DNA of 64,000 nucleotides. It comes from 2-12-FULL-35-15 sp036170475 (lineage in GTDB: Bacteria > Bacteroidota > Bacteroidia > 2-12-FULL-35-15). The number at the start of each line of letters is the position of its first letter. Position 1 is the first letter of the stretch. The position numbers were made by a program, and so were the translations under genes. Below the pieces are notes generated by a model. It was not told the DNA's origin. It ran no database searches and was given only the letters and a program-made list of their open reading frames with translations. The stretch lies in NCBI GenBank assembly GCA_036170475.1, contig JAVHPE010000206.1:1-64000 (forward strand). Direction: 5' to 3'. Shown here one piece after another: positions 24,729 to 33,201 of this stretch.

Positions 24729-26171
24729 TCAGACCTGTTGTTTTATCGATTGGTCACCTGATATTGGCAGTCCTTCAATTGTTTTTGCATCTTCTGCCTC
24801 TCTTTCTTTTCTGAGTTCAATTGCTGTTGCATTATCGTGATTAATTTGTATTCCTTCTTCCACTTCCCAAACTGCCATCATAGGGAAAAGTTTTGAAAAA
24901 ATTGTGATCACTAAGAATATTCCAGCAACACATGCCGCTTCAACAGAGAATTCAACATAGTTCGGGAAATAGTCTGACCATTGTGTAGTAACATCCTGAA
25001 TCGGAAGGAAGGGGTGAAGCATTGTCGGTACTACAATCAGGTACCTTTTTATCCAAGCTCCAATTACTATAATAATACAGATAATGACAAGGGGTGTTAT
25101 TTTTCGTCCTTTTGGGAAAGACATAACAATTATAGGTAGCAATACAGTACCAAATTGCAATGTCCAGAATACTTTTGAATAATCGCCATAAAATAAGTCT
25201 CTCAGTAAATGACCTTCAGCAGTTGCCATCTTGTAAGCCGGTATCCAGTATTCATTCATATTTAAGTAGGCATAAAAGAGTGTAAGTGCAAGAACAATGC
25301 GTCCTATCAAATCGAAATGCCGTGGTGTGAGATACTTTTCTAAGTGATAAAACTTACGGAAGGCAGCCATTCCCAATATTACGCCGGCAGAACCGGAGTA
25401 AAGTGCGCCAACAACAAAATAAATTCCGAAAACAGTACTGTTCCAACCCGGGCGTAGTGTCATGGCAAAAATGTAACTAACAACAGTATGCACTGAAACT
25501 GCGACAGGGATAATAACAATAGTCATAATGGTCATCGTTTTCTCTAACCTGTGCCATTGTGATTTGGTACCTTGCCAGCCAAGTGCCATTTTTGTGTAAA
25601 GCCATTTTTTGAATCTCTTAAATCGTGTATCAACAACGGTTAACCGATCCCTGCAAAGTGCCATATCAGGTATCATTGGCAGAAAAAGAAAAACAGTACT
25701 CCCTGTAAAATAGGTAAGTATAGAAATAACATCCCACATGAGTGGTGATTGCACTCTTCCGAAAAGAACAAGATTTCCAATTCTTTCCGGATGACCTAAA
25801 TCAATGATTGGTTGAATTCCTCCAAAGAGCAAGGATACAAATGTGAGTAATTCGGCAGATCGGGTTATAGGTCTTCTCCACTCCTGTTTTGTAATCCGTA
25901 AGATAGCTGATACAAGCGTGCCTGAATGGCTAATGCCGATGAAGAATACAAAGGTGGAAATGTATAATCCCCAGGATACATAATCGCGCATGGCGGTAAC
26001 GCCCAGTCCATGACCAAGCTGGTGGATATAACAATAAAGTCCCCAGCCCATAACCATCAGTAAAAATCCTACCCACATTTGAGTAGTTCGATTGAAAGTT
26101 CTTGTCGGGCGTAGACAATCTTCGCGAAGGGTTTCTATTTCTTGTTTAATATTATATTTTTCTGTTGACAT
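24729..26171 (-). CDS. NrfD/PsrC-family quinol-oxidising membrane subunit
   Basis: The 480-residue product has about ten membrane helices, starting after a 30-residue cytoplasmic tail. The early segment GHGLGVTAMRDYVSWGLYIS and the helix-loop IQPIIDLGHPERIGN are typical of NrfD/PsrC/ActC proteins, which exchange electrons between the quinone pool and a periplasmic iron-sulfur subunit. It lies 83 bp downstream of the four-cluster ferredoxin gene, the usual partner. Length is closest to the ten-helix type found in alternative complex III and relatives. Confidence 0.9.
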   Translation of the reverse strand: MSTEKYNIKQEIETLREDCLRPTRTFNRTTQMWVGFLLMVMGWGLYCYIHQLGHGLGVTAMRDYVSWGLYISTFVFFIGISHSGTLVSAILRITKQEWRRPITRSAELLTFVSLLFGGIQPIIDLGHPERIGNLVLFGRVQSPLMWDVISILTYFTGSTVFLFLPMIPDMALCRDRLTVVDTRFKRFKKWLYTKMALGWQGTKSQWHRLEKTMTIMTIVIIPVAVSVHTVVSYIFAMTLRPGWNSTVFGIYFVVGALYSGSAGVILGMAAFRKFYHLEKYLTPRHFDLIGRIVLALTLFYAYLNMNEYWIPAYKMATAEGHLLRDLFYGDYSKVFWTLQFGTVLLPIIVMSFPKGRKITPLVIICIIIVIGAWIKRYLIVVPTMLHPFLPIQDVTTQWSDYFPNYVEFSVEAACVAGIFLVITIFSKLFPMMAVWEVEEGIQINHDNATAIELRKEREAEDAKTIEGLPISGDQSIKQQV

Positions 26172-26210
26172 TTTTTAGAATTTAAAATTTAGAGTTTAGT
26201 TGGATTTTGC

Positions 26211-26245
26211 GTTTCAAATTTTCAAATTGTTGCATTAGCAAATTT
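26211..26245. repeat. TTTCAAATT/GCATTA intergenic repeat fragment
   Basis: A short copy (TTTCAAATTTTCAAATTG then TTGCATTAGCA) of the family at 21.64 and 49.71 kb lies between the ferredoxin and NrfD genes. Confidence 0.6.
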
Positions 26246-26254
26246 TATCAACAT

Positions 26255-27232
26255 CTACATATTTTCCATATCCATGTTCTTAGGTTTTGTTCCTTTCCTT
26301 ACATTGTTGATATCTTTCATATCAGGTATTGGATATTTCCTGTTTTTTGCCGACAAATAATACACGCGAGGCTCGGTGCCTAATTCTTCTAAAAATCGGT
26401 ACCCACCATTATCTTCGAGGAGTTGGCTTAATTTCACAGTAACTCCCGATGCATTAGTAACAGCATCTTCATTCTGATCTCCAAAATAAATTGCATCCAT
26501 TGGGCATCCGCTCACGCAGTGAGGCATTTTCCCTTGTCTGATCATGTCCGGGCAAAAATCACATTTCTCCACAGTTCCCATCCTTCGCGGTAACCCACGT
26601 TCAGGGGAATATGGCATATTGCCCACAGCAGCAACCTCCTCAGGACCAGGAGCACTCCAGTTGAAGAAACGGGTAGAATAAGGACAGGCAGCCATACAGG
26701 AGCGGCAGCCAATGCAACGTTCATTATCAATGAGCACAATTCCATCCTGTCTTTTAAATGTTGCTCCCACCGGACAAACTTTTACACAAAGGGGGCTATC
26801 ACAATGGAAACACGGTTTGGGCATAAAGTAAGGGGCCGTAGTTTCTGAGTCTTTCATTTTGAATACCTTAATCCATTCTCGCTCTGGTGGAATAAAGTGC
26901 GCTTCCTGACAGGCATCTGTACATTTCTTGCATCCATCACATTTGGCTTCATCAATTACCATCACGAATTTTTTGTTCGGTATTCCTTTACGTGCTTCTT
27001 CGTTGGATATTCTCGGACCATTGCATTCACGCAAATTAGTAGTATTTGCCTCATAAACTTTACCATCAGAAGTATTGAGCACTTTTACTTTTTCACCGGT
27101 TTCTTTTTCCTCTGAGAAAGCTTTTTGTAAACCACCACCAACTACTGCAAGCCCTGCAGCCAATGCACCAAACTTTAGGAAATTGCGTCTGCCTGCTTCC
27201 TTAGATTCATCTTCTATGTTGTCTTCTTTCAT
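26255..27232 (-). CDS. Tat-exported four-cluster ferredoxin (NrfC/PsrB/DmsB type)
   Basis: The 325-residue product has a twin-arginine signal, GRRNFLKFG at residues 14-22, followed by a hydrophobic stretch. Four cysteine clusters follow: CDGCKKCTDACQEAH, CFHCDSPLCVKVCPVG, CIGCRSCMAACPY, and CDFC with CVSGCPMDA. These bind four iron-sulfur clusters. In the family this subunit sits on the periplasmic face of NrfD and passes electrons between quinol and a catalytic or cytochrome partner. It is the first gene of the cluster, behind a palindromic operator candidate. Confidence 0.93.
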   Translation of the reverse strand: MKEDNIEDESKEAGRRNFLKFGALAAGLAVVGGGLQKAFSEEKETGEKVKVLNTSDGKVYEANTTNLRECNGPRISNEEARKGIPNKKFVMVIDEAKCDGCKKCTDACQEAHFIPPEREWIKVFKMKDSETTAPYFMPKPCFHCDSPLCVKVCPVGATFKRQDGIVLIDNERCIGCRSCMAACPYSTRFFNWSAPGPEEVAAVGNMPYSPERGLPRRMGTVEKCDFCPDMIRQGKMPHCVSGCPMDAIYFGDQNEDAVTNASGVTVKLSQLLEDNGGYRFLEELGTEPRVYYLSAKNRKYPIPDMKDINNVRKGTKPKNMDMENM

Positions 27233-27346
27233 GTGTTTTCATGTGTTTTTTTTAAGAAAAATGTTCGTGTTAATTGTTAGGCAAAGAACGGCGAAATCTG
27301 GATATTGTTAAATGATTTGTAACAGCAATATTGTACGTAAATGTTG

Positions 27347-27370
27347 GTATTTTAATATACCGTAAAATAC
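27347..27370. promoter_or_regulatory. Palindromic operator candidate upstream of the respiratory cluster
   Basis: GTATTTTA (27347-27354) and TAAAATAC (27363-27370) form a perfect 8-bp inverted repeat with an 8-nt spacer, 115 bp before the ferredoxin start codon. It lies between the ferredoxin gene and the NarL-like regulator gene upstream, so that regulator or the FNR-like protein is a candidate binder. Confidence 0.4.
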
Positions 27371-27465
27371 TGATTAATGATAAAGGGGATTTAAAAAAGG
27401 AAATGTAAAATGGTAGGTAATAAGCAATAAAAACAGGCAATTCAGCGATAACTTGTGGCTACTGT

Positions 27466-28095
27466 TTATAAAATAATGCCAAGCTTCATCGCATATTTTA
27501 TCAGGGAAATATTATTATTGATATTTAATTTTCGCATCATGTTTTTACGATGTGTTTCTACGGTGCGCACACTAATGAAAAGTTTATCAGCAATTTCCTG
27601 ATTAGAAAATTCTTCTACTATCCCTTTTAAAATTTCTTGTTCACGTTTTGTCAGGGGGTTATTATCAATTTTGTTAAAATATTTTTGCTCTACAAGTATT
27701 CTTGACATAATACTGCTAAAATAATTTTCTCCTTTTACAATGGCACGGATAGCTATTTCAAATTCTGATTTTCCTGTATTTTTATACAAACAGCCGGTTG
27801 CCCCTGATTTAAAAATTTGTTCAATATATTCTACTTCGGAATGTATAGTGATAACTAATGTTTTAACACGAGGGAAATTTTCTTTGATGATTTTTATTGC
27901 TTCAATGCCTGTCATCACAGGCATTGAAATATCTATGATCACAATATCGGGAGATAATTCTTTTGTTTTCTCAATGGCTTCTTTTCCATTTTCAGCTTCT
28001 CCAACAATCGTAAAATCCTGAACTTCTCTCAACATTGTTTTGATTCCTTCACGAACAATTTGATGGTCATCGGCAATAAGTATTTTGATATTCAT
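27466..28095 (-). CDS. NarL/LuxR-family response regulator
   Basis: The start at 28095 gives 209 residues: a receiver domain with Asp9-Asp10, phospho-acceptor Asp55 in IIDISMPV and a conserved Lys near 105, and a C-terminal LuxR helix-turn-helix (about 145-205, LTKREQEILKGIVEEFSNQEIADKL and on). It pairs with the kinase at 28216-29532, 120 bp upstream on the same strand. It is followed downstream by the ferredoxin-NrfD cluster, its likely target. The start at 28119 adds eight residues not expected in the fold. Confidence 0.93.
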   Translation of the reverse strand: MNIKILIADDHQIVREGIKTMLREVQDFTIVGEAENGKEAIEKTKELSPDIVIIDISMPVMTGIEAIKIIKENFPRVKTLVITIHSEVEYIEQIFKSGATGCLYKNTGKSEFEIAIRAIVKGENYFSSIMSRILVEQKYFNKIDNNPLTKREQEILKGIVEEFSNQEIADKLFISVRTVETHRKNMMRKLNINNNISLIKYAMKLGIIL

Positions 28096-28215
28096 GGGAT
28101 GAGGAGCTTGTTGGTTCATAACAAATATGCAAATAATTTGTAGTGATTTAGTTGTCTTCAGTAATCATTAAGGGTATTCAATTTTCATTAGCACATCCCA
28201 CATCTTCGCTTTTGC

Positions 28216-29532
28216 TCATAAAAAAGGTATTTCCACTATAATTTCTGTTCCCATTTCAGAAGATGAATTTATGATTAAATGTCCATTAATTGCTGTTGCT
28301 CTTTCCTGTATATTCGTGAGTCCCATGCCTTTTCCTGTCATATTTTTAGATACATCAAATCCTTTTCCATTATCTTCTATTATCAATACAATTGAGTCGG
28401 GATGTTGAATAAGCTGAATTGATACATTTTTTGCTTCAGCATGTTTTTCAATATTGCGTAATGCTTCTTGCGTGATTCTGTATAATGCCAGTTCTATCTT
28501 ATTTTTCAAACGACCTTCAAATTCAAAAGATTGAAATGTGATATTGATTGAGCTTTGTTTCCCGATTTGATTTGATAAAGATTTAAGAGCGGGAACAAGT
28601 CCGAATTCTTTGAGTAAAGGGGGCAAAATATTATACGCAATATTATTTGTTTCAATAATAGCATCGTCAATTAATGATTTTATTGCGTGAAAATTTTTAC
28701 TGTGAGTTTCTGCCTCCAAATTATATGCTGCCGCTGTGAGTGTTTGTATTAAGCCATCATGTAAGTCGGATGCAATTCGCTGTTTTTCTTTTTCCTGTGC
28801 ATCAATAATATCCGTAATATGTGCTTCATTTAATTGCTGCAGTTCAATTTCTTTTTTATCTATTTTCCTAAGATTTATATCAATTTTTTTTGTCATTGGA
28901 TGAAAAAGGAATATGCCTACTAACAAATAGGAAAGGAGTACACCAAAGGAGATAAGTGTTTCCTGAAAACGAAACACTTCAATTTTATTTTCATTTTCTT
29001 TTTGATACTGATAAACTATCTGGTTTAAATAGGCAAGCAAATCGCTAGAAGATGACAGTATATATTGTAAATGAGAATTATCCATTTTTAGTTCATCATC
29101 ATTGGCTTTTGCCAATAGGTGGGCTTCTTTTAGAAACAAGTCCATTTTCTTGTTTAAAAATATTGGATACTGAAAATAAATGGCATCTATTTTGGAAGAA
29201 TGATAATCAGGGTCAATTGAAACAGAATGATGCGCTAAAACATTGTGTGCATCTTCCAATTCATTTATTCTATTTAACAATATTTTTCTCAATGAGTTTT
29301 TATTTTGTGAACTCGTATCAGCAACCAATTGCAGGGCAGATAGAGCAACTCGCTGAGATACAAAGCGACCCTTACCGCTCAAATTTATTATATAAGCATC
29401 GTTATCAATTGTTTTTATTGAATATAGAAAAAAGAGATAGGAGGCTATGGATAATACTGTTGAGAATCCTAATGCTAATATATATTTGCGTTGTAGACTC
29501 CTAACGAGTAGTTTTCTATACTGATTATTCAT
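28216..29532 (-). CDS. NarX-like sensor histidine kinase with PilJ-type sensor
   Basis: The 438-residue product has two membrane helices (about 17-37 and 193-211) enclosing a four-helix periplasmic sensor. Its start, INLSGKGRFVSQRVALSAL (49-67), matches the P-box-like motif of PilJ/NarX N domains. A short linker leads to the HisKA_3 domain with His258 in SDLHDGL and an HATPase domain (about 345-438, NIEKHAEAKNV, DNGKGFD, GMGLTNI). NarX binds nitrate or nitrite through that motif; ligand identity here is inferred only by analogy. The cognate regulator is the next gene. Confidence 0.9.
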   Translation of the reverse strand: MNNQYRKLLVRSLQRKYILALGFSTVLSIASYLFFLYSIKTIDNDAYIINLSGKGRFVSQRVALSALQLVADTSSQNKNSLRKILLNRINELEDAHNVLAHHSVSIDPDYHSSKIDAIYFQYPIFLNKKMDLFLKEAHLLAKANDDELKMDNSHLQYILSSSSDLLAYLNQIVYQYQKENENKIEVFRFQETLISFGVLLSYLLVGIFLFHPMTKKIDINLRKIDKKEIELQQLNEAHITDIIDAQEKEKQRIASDLHDGLIQTLTAAAYNLEAETHSKNFHAIKSLIDDAIIETNNIAYNILPPLLKEFGLVPALKSLSNQIGKQSSINITFQSFEFEGRLKNKIELALYRITQEALRNIEKHAEAKNVSIQLIQHPDSIVLIIEDNGKGFDVSKNMTGKGMGLTNIQERATAINGHLIINSSSEMGTEIIVEIPFL

Positions 29533-29624
29533 GTTATTTCAGATTTAAAAAGCCCTGACCCCAAAATCGTAATTTATCAATGGTAAATTGCCAATTAAGA
29601 GGCAAGACAATATTATGAACAACA

Positions 29625-30158
29625 CTAATTATTGATGATCAACACTACTTTTACTTTTGTTTTTGCTTCTGTAGTTAAAGAATTGACATTCACGTAGCCA
29701 ATGGCTCCGATTTCATCTCCGACAAAATCAATAATTTCTTTATCGGTAGAAAACCTATCTGGCGGTCTGTCTCCATTTTGATATTGTTTTTGGAGAAAAT
29801 AATTTTCAACTTCCCATGTATTCATGTTTAATATTTTTAAATAAAACAATTCTTGTTCAGGACAAAATTTTATCCTGTCAACCGGTAGAATAATATTATT
29901 CGTCTGGGGCCATCTTCTCTTTGGTTTTCTCAGAAAATATGATTTTACATCACTAACAGATAATGTAGGATTGTCATCAAACGCAAAGGGGTTATCACTG
30001 CTGATGATAACTGCGACAGAGGTTACTTTTGAAATGTTAGTTTTAAAACCAAACACAGACCATATAACCAAAACTGCAATCAGAAAAAAAACGAAGCGCT
30101 TATTTATGGTTATTAAATTTTGTAAATTATTATAAGGGGTATTGCTCTGTAACTTCAT
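29625..30158 (-). CDS. Membrane-anchored PstS-like periplasmic-binding protein
   Basis: The 177-residue product has one N-terminal membrane helix (about 22-40) and a shortened PstS-like domain: SVSDVKSYFLRKPKRRWPQ, VENYFLQKQYQNGDRPPDRF and GAIGYV match the order of motifs in phosphate-binding PBP domains. It is much shorter than PstS, so it covers about one lobe. It lies 18 bp after a porin gene and before the kinase, suggesting that it presents an anion to the kinase sensor rather than to a transporter. Confidence 0.7.
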   Translation of the reverse strand: MKLQSNTPYNNLQNLITINKRFVFFLIAVLVIWSVFGFKTNISKVTSVAVIISSDNPFAFDDNPTLSVSDVKSYFLRKPKRRWPQTNNIILPVDRIKFCPEQELFYLKILNMNTWEVENYFLQKQYQNGDRPPDRFSTDKEIIDFVGDEIGAIGYVNVNSLTTEAKTKVKVVLIINN

Positions 30159-30175
30159 AATCGGGCATTCGAAAT

Positions 30176-31201
30176 TTAAAATCCTATTGCAAATTGTAAC
30201 TCAATTCTGTTTTGATACTTTATTAATTTTGTTTCAGAATATTTATATTCCAATTTTAACACAGAAAGGGGATGCATTACATAACGCAATCCAATGGCAG
30301 CAGAGGCAATGCTATTTTTAGAAAAGAGGGGATCATTATTATCCACAATCAACCTGTCATAATATAGATAAGGGATCAGTTTTGTTTTTTTTACTTTGTA
30401 GCTGAAATAAAGAAAATATCCATTGGACGAAGATGTGGTATTTGAATCCGGAACCATTGTTCTCATATTATAATATTCACCAATAAATTCAATAGGCAAT
30501 TTCCCATCGCGGTATGCAATGCTGGCGTTCAAAATTTGTAAATTAATATTTTGAGTTGTCTTTATTCCCTGCTGTGTTGTGGTTCCCATTGGAATATTAT
30601 CTGCATAGCCGGAAAAATAAAATTTCAGATTCTCAATTGGCTCAGCGTGTAAGTTCAAACACATAGATTTGGATTGATTAAAATCATCTACAGGGTTTGA
30701 AGCGATTCCGTTTCCTATCATCAAATTGTAACCAAAATTTAATTTGGTAATTCCTTCTCCATTAAATTGTACTCCAATGTCTTCAAGAGGTAACCCTCCA
30801 CCTGAAGGCCCTTCTGCAACTATATTAGGTCGGGTTATGGTAGGTTGTAATACCAAGCCGTGATGAAAAACACCGTTCCAGTAACCTAATGGAGCATAAA
30901 GTTTGCCTACTGATAAATAAAAGTAATCTTTGAAATGGTAATTGATGATAGCACGTTCAATGCCAATTTTAAAACCATTGTTATATAAAAAAACGGTTTC
31001 ACTTAAAAAACTTACCTTATCATTTATTTGAGATGTAATAAATAAATCAAACTGACCAATTGCAAAATGAGTTCTGTTTGTAGTATCGGAAATTGCGTGT
31101 GCATCCACATTTTCGAAACCTTTTATTTGGGTGTTTTGCGCGGAAATGTTAACTGCGAATAATACCAATAAGATAAGAATTTCATAAATAAATTTTTTCA
31201 T
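30176..31201 (-). CDS. Outer-membrane porin-like beta-barrel protein
   Basis: The start at 31201 gives 341 residues with a signal peptide (ending NISAQ) and many amphipathic beta strands, closing with KYQNRIELQFAIGF. The segment FYLSVGKLYAPLGYWNGVFHHGLVLQP resembles porins of the O/P or cytochrome-cluster type. It is the first gene of the sensor group (porin, PstS-like, kinase, regulator) and could let the sensed anion into the periplasm. Specificity is unknown. Confidence 0.7.
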   Translation of the reverse strand: MKKFIYEILILLVLFAVNISAQNTQIKGFENVDAHAISDTTNRTHFAIGQFDLFITSQINDKVSFLSETVFLYNNGFKIGIERAIINYHFKDYFYLSVGKLYAPLGYWNGVFHHGLVLQPTITRPNIVAEGPSGGGLPLEDIGVQFNGEGITKLNFGYNLMIGNGIASNPVDDFNQSKSMCLNLHAEPIENLKFYFSGYADNIPMGTTTQQGIKTTQNINLQILNASIAYRDGKLPIEFIGEYYNMRTMVPDSNTTSSSNGYFLYFSYKVKKTKLIPYLYYDRLIVDNNDPLFSKNSIASAAIGLRYVMHPLSVLKLEYKYSETKLIKYQNRIELQFAIGF

Positions 31202-31534
31202 GGTAAATGGTTTCAAAATGACAAATTATGATAATAAGTAATCAGTTTTTTCGAATATTTATGGAGTTCCAATATGCAAAGGTAAATTTTTTTTTTCTGG
31301 TAATTTTTTTTAAAATATTTTCATCAAAGCAATTTTTGTCTTATAATTCTGTTGGCAAAGTCAAAATAAACTTGTGAAATGCGCTGTTAATAGAGTAAAA
31401 AAACATCATTTCAGTATGTTAAAATTATAAATCTCAGCCATAGTAATTAACAATCGACTATTAACAAAAATAGATTAATGGAATTTATTTTAATCATTTT
31501 AGCATTATTTTCGGTAAAAATTAATTTGTCTATC
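31202..31534. other. Divergent intergenic region
   Basis: The 333 bases between the porin gene (minus) and the sugar transporter gene (plus) hold no credible gene. AT-rich stretches and two TTAACA words at 31447 and 31461 (period 14, not 11) were seen. Promoters for both sides must lie here but no strong -7 match stands out. Confidence 0.55.
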
Positions 31535-32986
31535 ATGGAAAATTTGAACAACACAAAACCGTCAGCCTTATTTACATTAATTACTGTCTTTTTTTTCTGG
31601 GGATTTGTTGCTGCAAGTAATGATATTTTAATTCCTGTTTTTAAAGAGAAGTTAAATCTTGAACAATGGCAGTCGCAAATGATTTCGTTTGCATTTTATG
31701 TAGCATATACTGTTGGTTCGATACTATATTATTTAATTTCAAAAACTTCGGGTGGTGATATTTTAAATCGAATAGGGTACAAAAATGGAATAGCTCTTGG
31801 CCTTGTTATTTCTGCATGTGGCACCTTATTGTTTATTCCTGCTGCTAATAACGCTTCGTTTCCATTAATGATTTCAGGATTATTCATTGTAGGTTTGGGA
31901 TTTTCTTTACAACAAACGGCTGCTAATCCACTTGCAATAGTGATGGGTGATCCGAGGAAAGGTTCACAACGGCTGAGTTTGGCTGGCGGCGTAAATAATG
32001 TTGGAACAACTATTGGTCCATTGTTGGTTAGTTTCGCAATCTTCGGTTCTATTACTGCCGGAAGCACTTCTATCGCAAGTATTGAAAGTATAAAAACGCC
32101 GTACTTAATTCTTGGTGCCGCTTTTATTGTTGTTGCCGTTATTTTTAAATATTCATCCATACCAAATAGAATTCCAACAATAAATGATGAAATTGTGGAA
32201 AATAAATCATCCCTTAATCCAGATAGAAAAAGTGCTTTGAAATATCCACAATTAATTTTGGGGATGGTCGCCATTTTTGTATATGTGGGTGTTGAAGTCT
32301 CCACGGCAAGTAATTTACCTGAATTTATGAAGCAACATGCCGGGATTACAACGGATAAGGTGGCTCCTTATGTTTCTTTATTTTGGGCAAGTTTAATGAT
32401 TGGGCGTTGGACATCATCTGTTGGCGCATTCAATTTAAAAGGTGGAATAAAAAAAATTCTGAATTTTTTGATGCCTTACATTGCATTTGGAGTTTTTCTG
32501 ATGGTTAACAAAATTGCAAATCATGACATTACCCCATTTTATATTTACGCATTTGTTATTGTTGCATTGATAGGTGCTGATATTGTAAGTAAAGGAAATC
32601 CAGCCCGACAATTATTGATTTTTTCCGGATTAGGAATAACAGCACTATTTGTCGGAATGCTATCCTCCGGAATGGTAAGTGTTTACGCGTTTATCAGCGT
32701 TGGTTTATTTTGCAGCACCTTATGGCCCTGCATCTATACCTTAGCAATTGCAGGTTTGGGAAAACATACAAATGAAGGATCCAGTTTTTTGATTATGATG
32801 ATTATGGGTGGAGGGTTTATCAGTTTATTACAAGGCGCATTATCCTCCGACAATTTATTAGGAATTCAATGGAGTTATTTGGTTGGTGTAGTTTGTTTTG
32901 CATATCTGGCATACTATGCATGGAAAGTGGCTTCGATATTAAAATCACAAGGAATAACTTATGATGCAACAAGTTCAGGTCATTGA
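31535..32986 (+). CDS. FucP-type MFS sugar transporter
   Basis: The start at 31535 gives 483 residues with twelve membrane helices. Motifs typical of FucP/GluP family sugar:proton symporters include FFFWGFVAASNDILIPVFK in helix 1, GLGFSLQQTAANPLAIVMGDP and RLSLAGGVNNVGTTIGP. The substrate is probably a hexose such as glucose, galactose or fucose. It is a single gene. The frame opens at 31478, but the extra 19 residues would add a hydrophobic segment before helix 1 and are not conserved-looking. Confidence 0.85.
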   Translation: MENLNNTKPSALFTLITVFFFWGFVAASNDILIPVFKEKLNLEQWQSQMISFAFYVAYTVGSILYYLISKTSGGDILNRIGYKNGIALGLVISACGTLLFIPAANNASFPLMISGLFIVGLGFSLQQTAANPLAIVMGDPRKGSQRLSLAGGVNNVGTTIGPLLVSFAIFGSITAGSTSIASIESIKTPYLILGAAFIVVAVIFKYSSIPNRIPTINDEIVENKSSLNPDRKSALKYPQLILGMVAIFVYVGVEVSTASNLPEFMKQHAGITTDKVAPYVSLFWASLMIGRWTSSVGAFNLKGGIKKILNFLMPYIAFGVFLMVNKIANHDITPFYIYAFVIVALIGADIVSKGNPARQLLIFSGLGITALFVGMLSSGMVSVYAFISVGLFCSTLWPCIYTLAIAGLGKHTNEGSSFLIMMIMGGGFISLLQGALSSDNLLGIQWSYLVGVVCFAYLAYYAWKVASILKSQGITYDATSSGH

Positions 32987-33116
32987 TATTAATTTTCAGA
33001 ATAAAAATCCTGCCTCCAAAGCTATCAAAAAATAATGCTGCCATCGCCATAAACTTTAACTAAGGAATGCCATAAATATTGACATGTAAGCGAGGAAACA
33101 AATAATTACATCAATT

Positions 33117-33166
33117 TTGTCATTGTATTGACAATATTTACGTAAATATTGTCATTGTATTGACAA
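33117..33166. promoter_or_regulatory. Duplicated palindromic operator upstream of the DUF4143 ATPase gene
   Basis: The 18-bp word TTGTCATTGTATTGACAA, itself an imperfect palindrome, occurs exactly twice (33117-33134 and 33149-33166), 32 bp apart. Between them is the palindrome TATTTACGTAAATA. The second copy overlaps the expected -33 region of the promoter, which suggests repression, perhaps by looping of two dimers. Confidence 0.65.
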
Positions 33167-33172
33167 ATTTCG

Positions 33173-33180
33173 TATTTTTG
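33173..33180 (+). promoter_or_regulatory. Promoter -7 element of the DUF4143 ATPase gene
   Basis: TATTTTTG fits TAnnTTTG and lies 21 nt before the start codon at 33202 and 6 nt after the second operator copy. Confidence 0.55.
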
Positions 33181-33201
33181 TATTATATAAACAATTAATC
33201 A

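Noticed and set aside
31447..31466. TTAACA pair upstream of the sugar transporter as a Pho box
   Set aside because: The two words are 14 bp apart, not 11, and the gene has no phosphate link.
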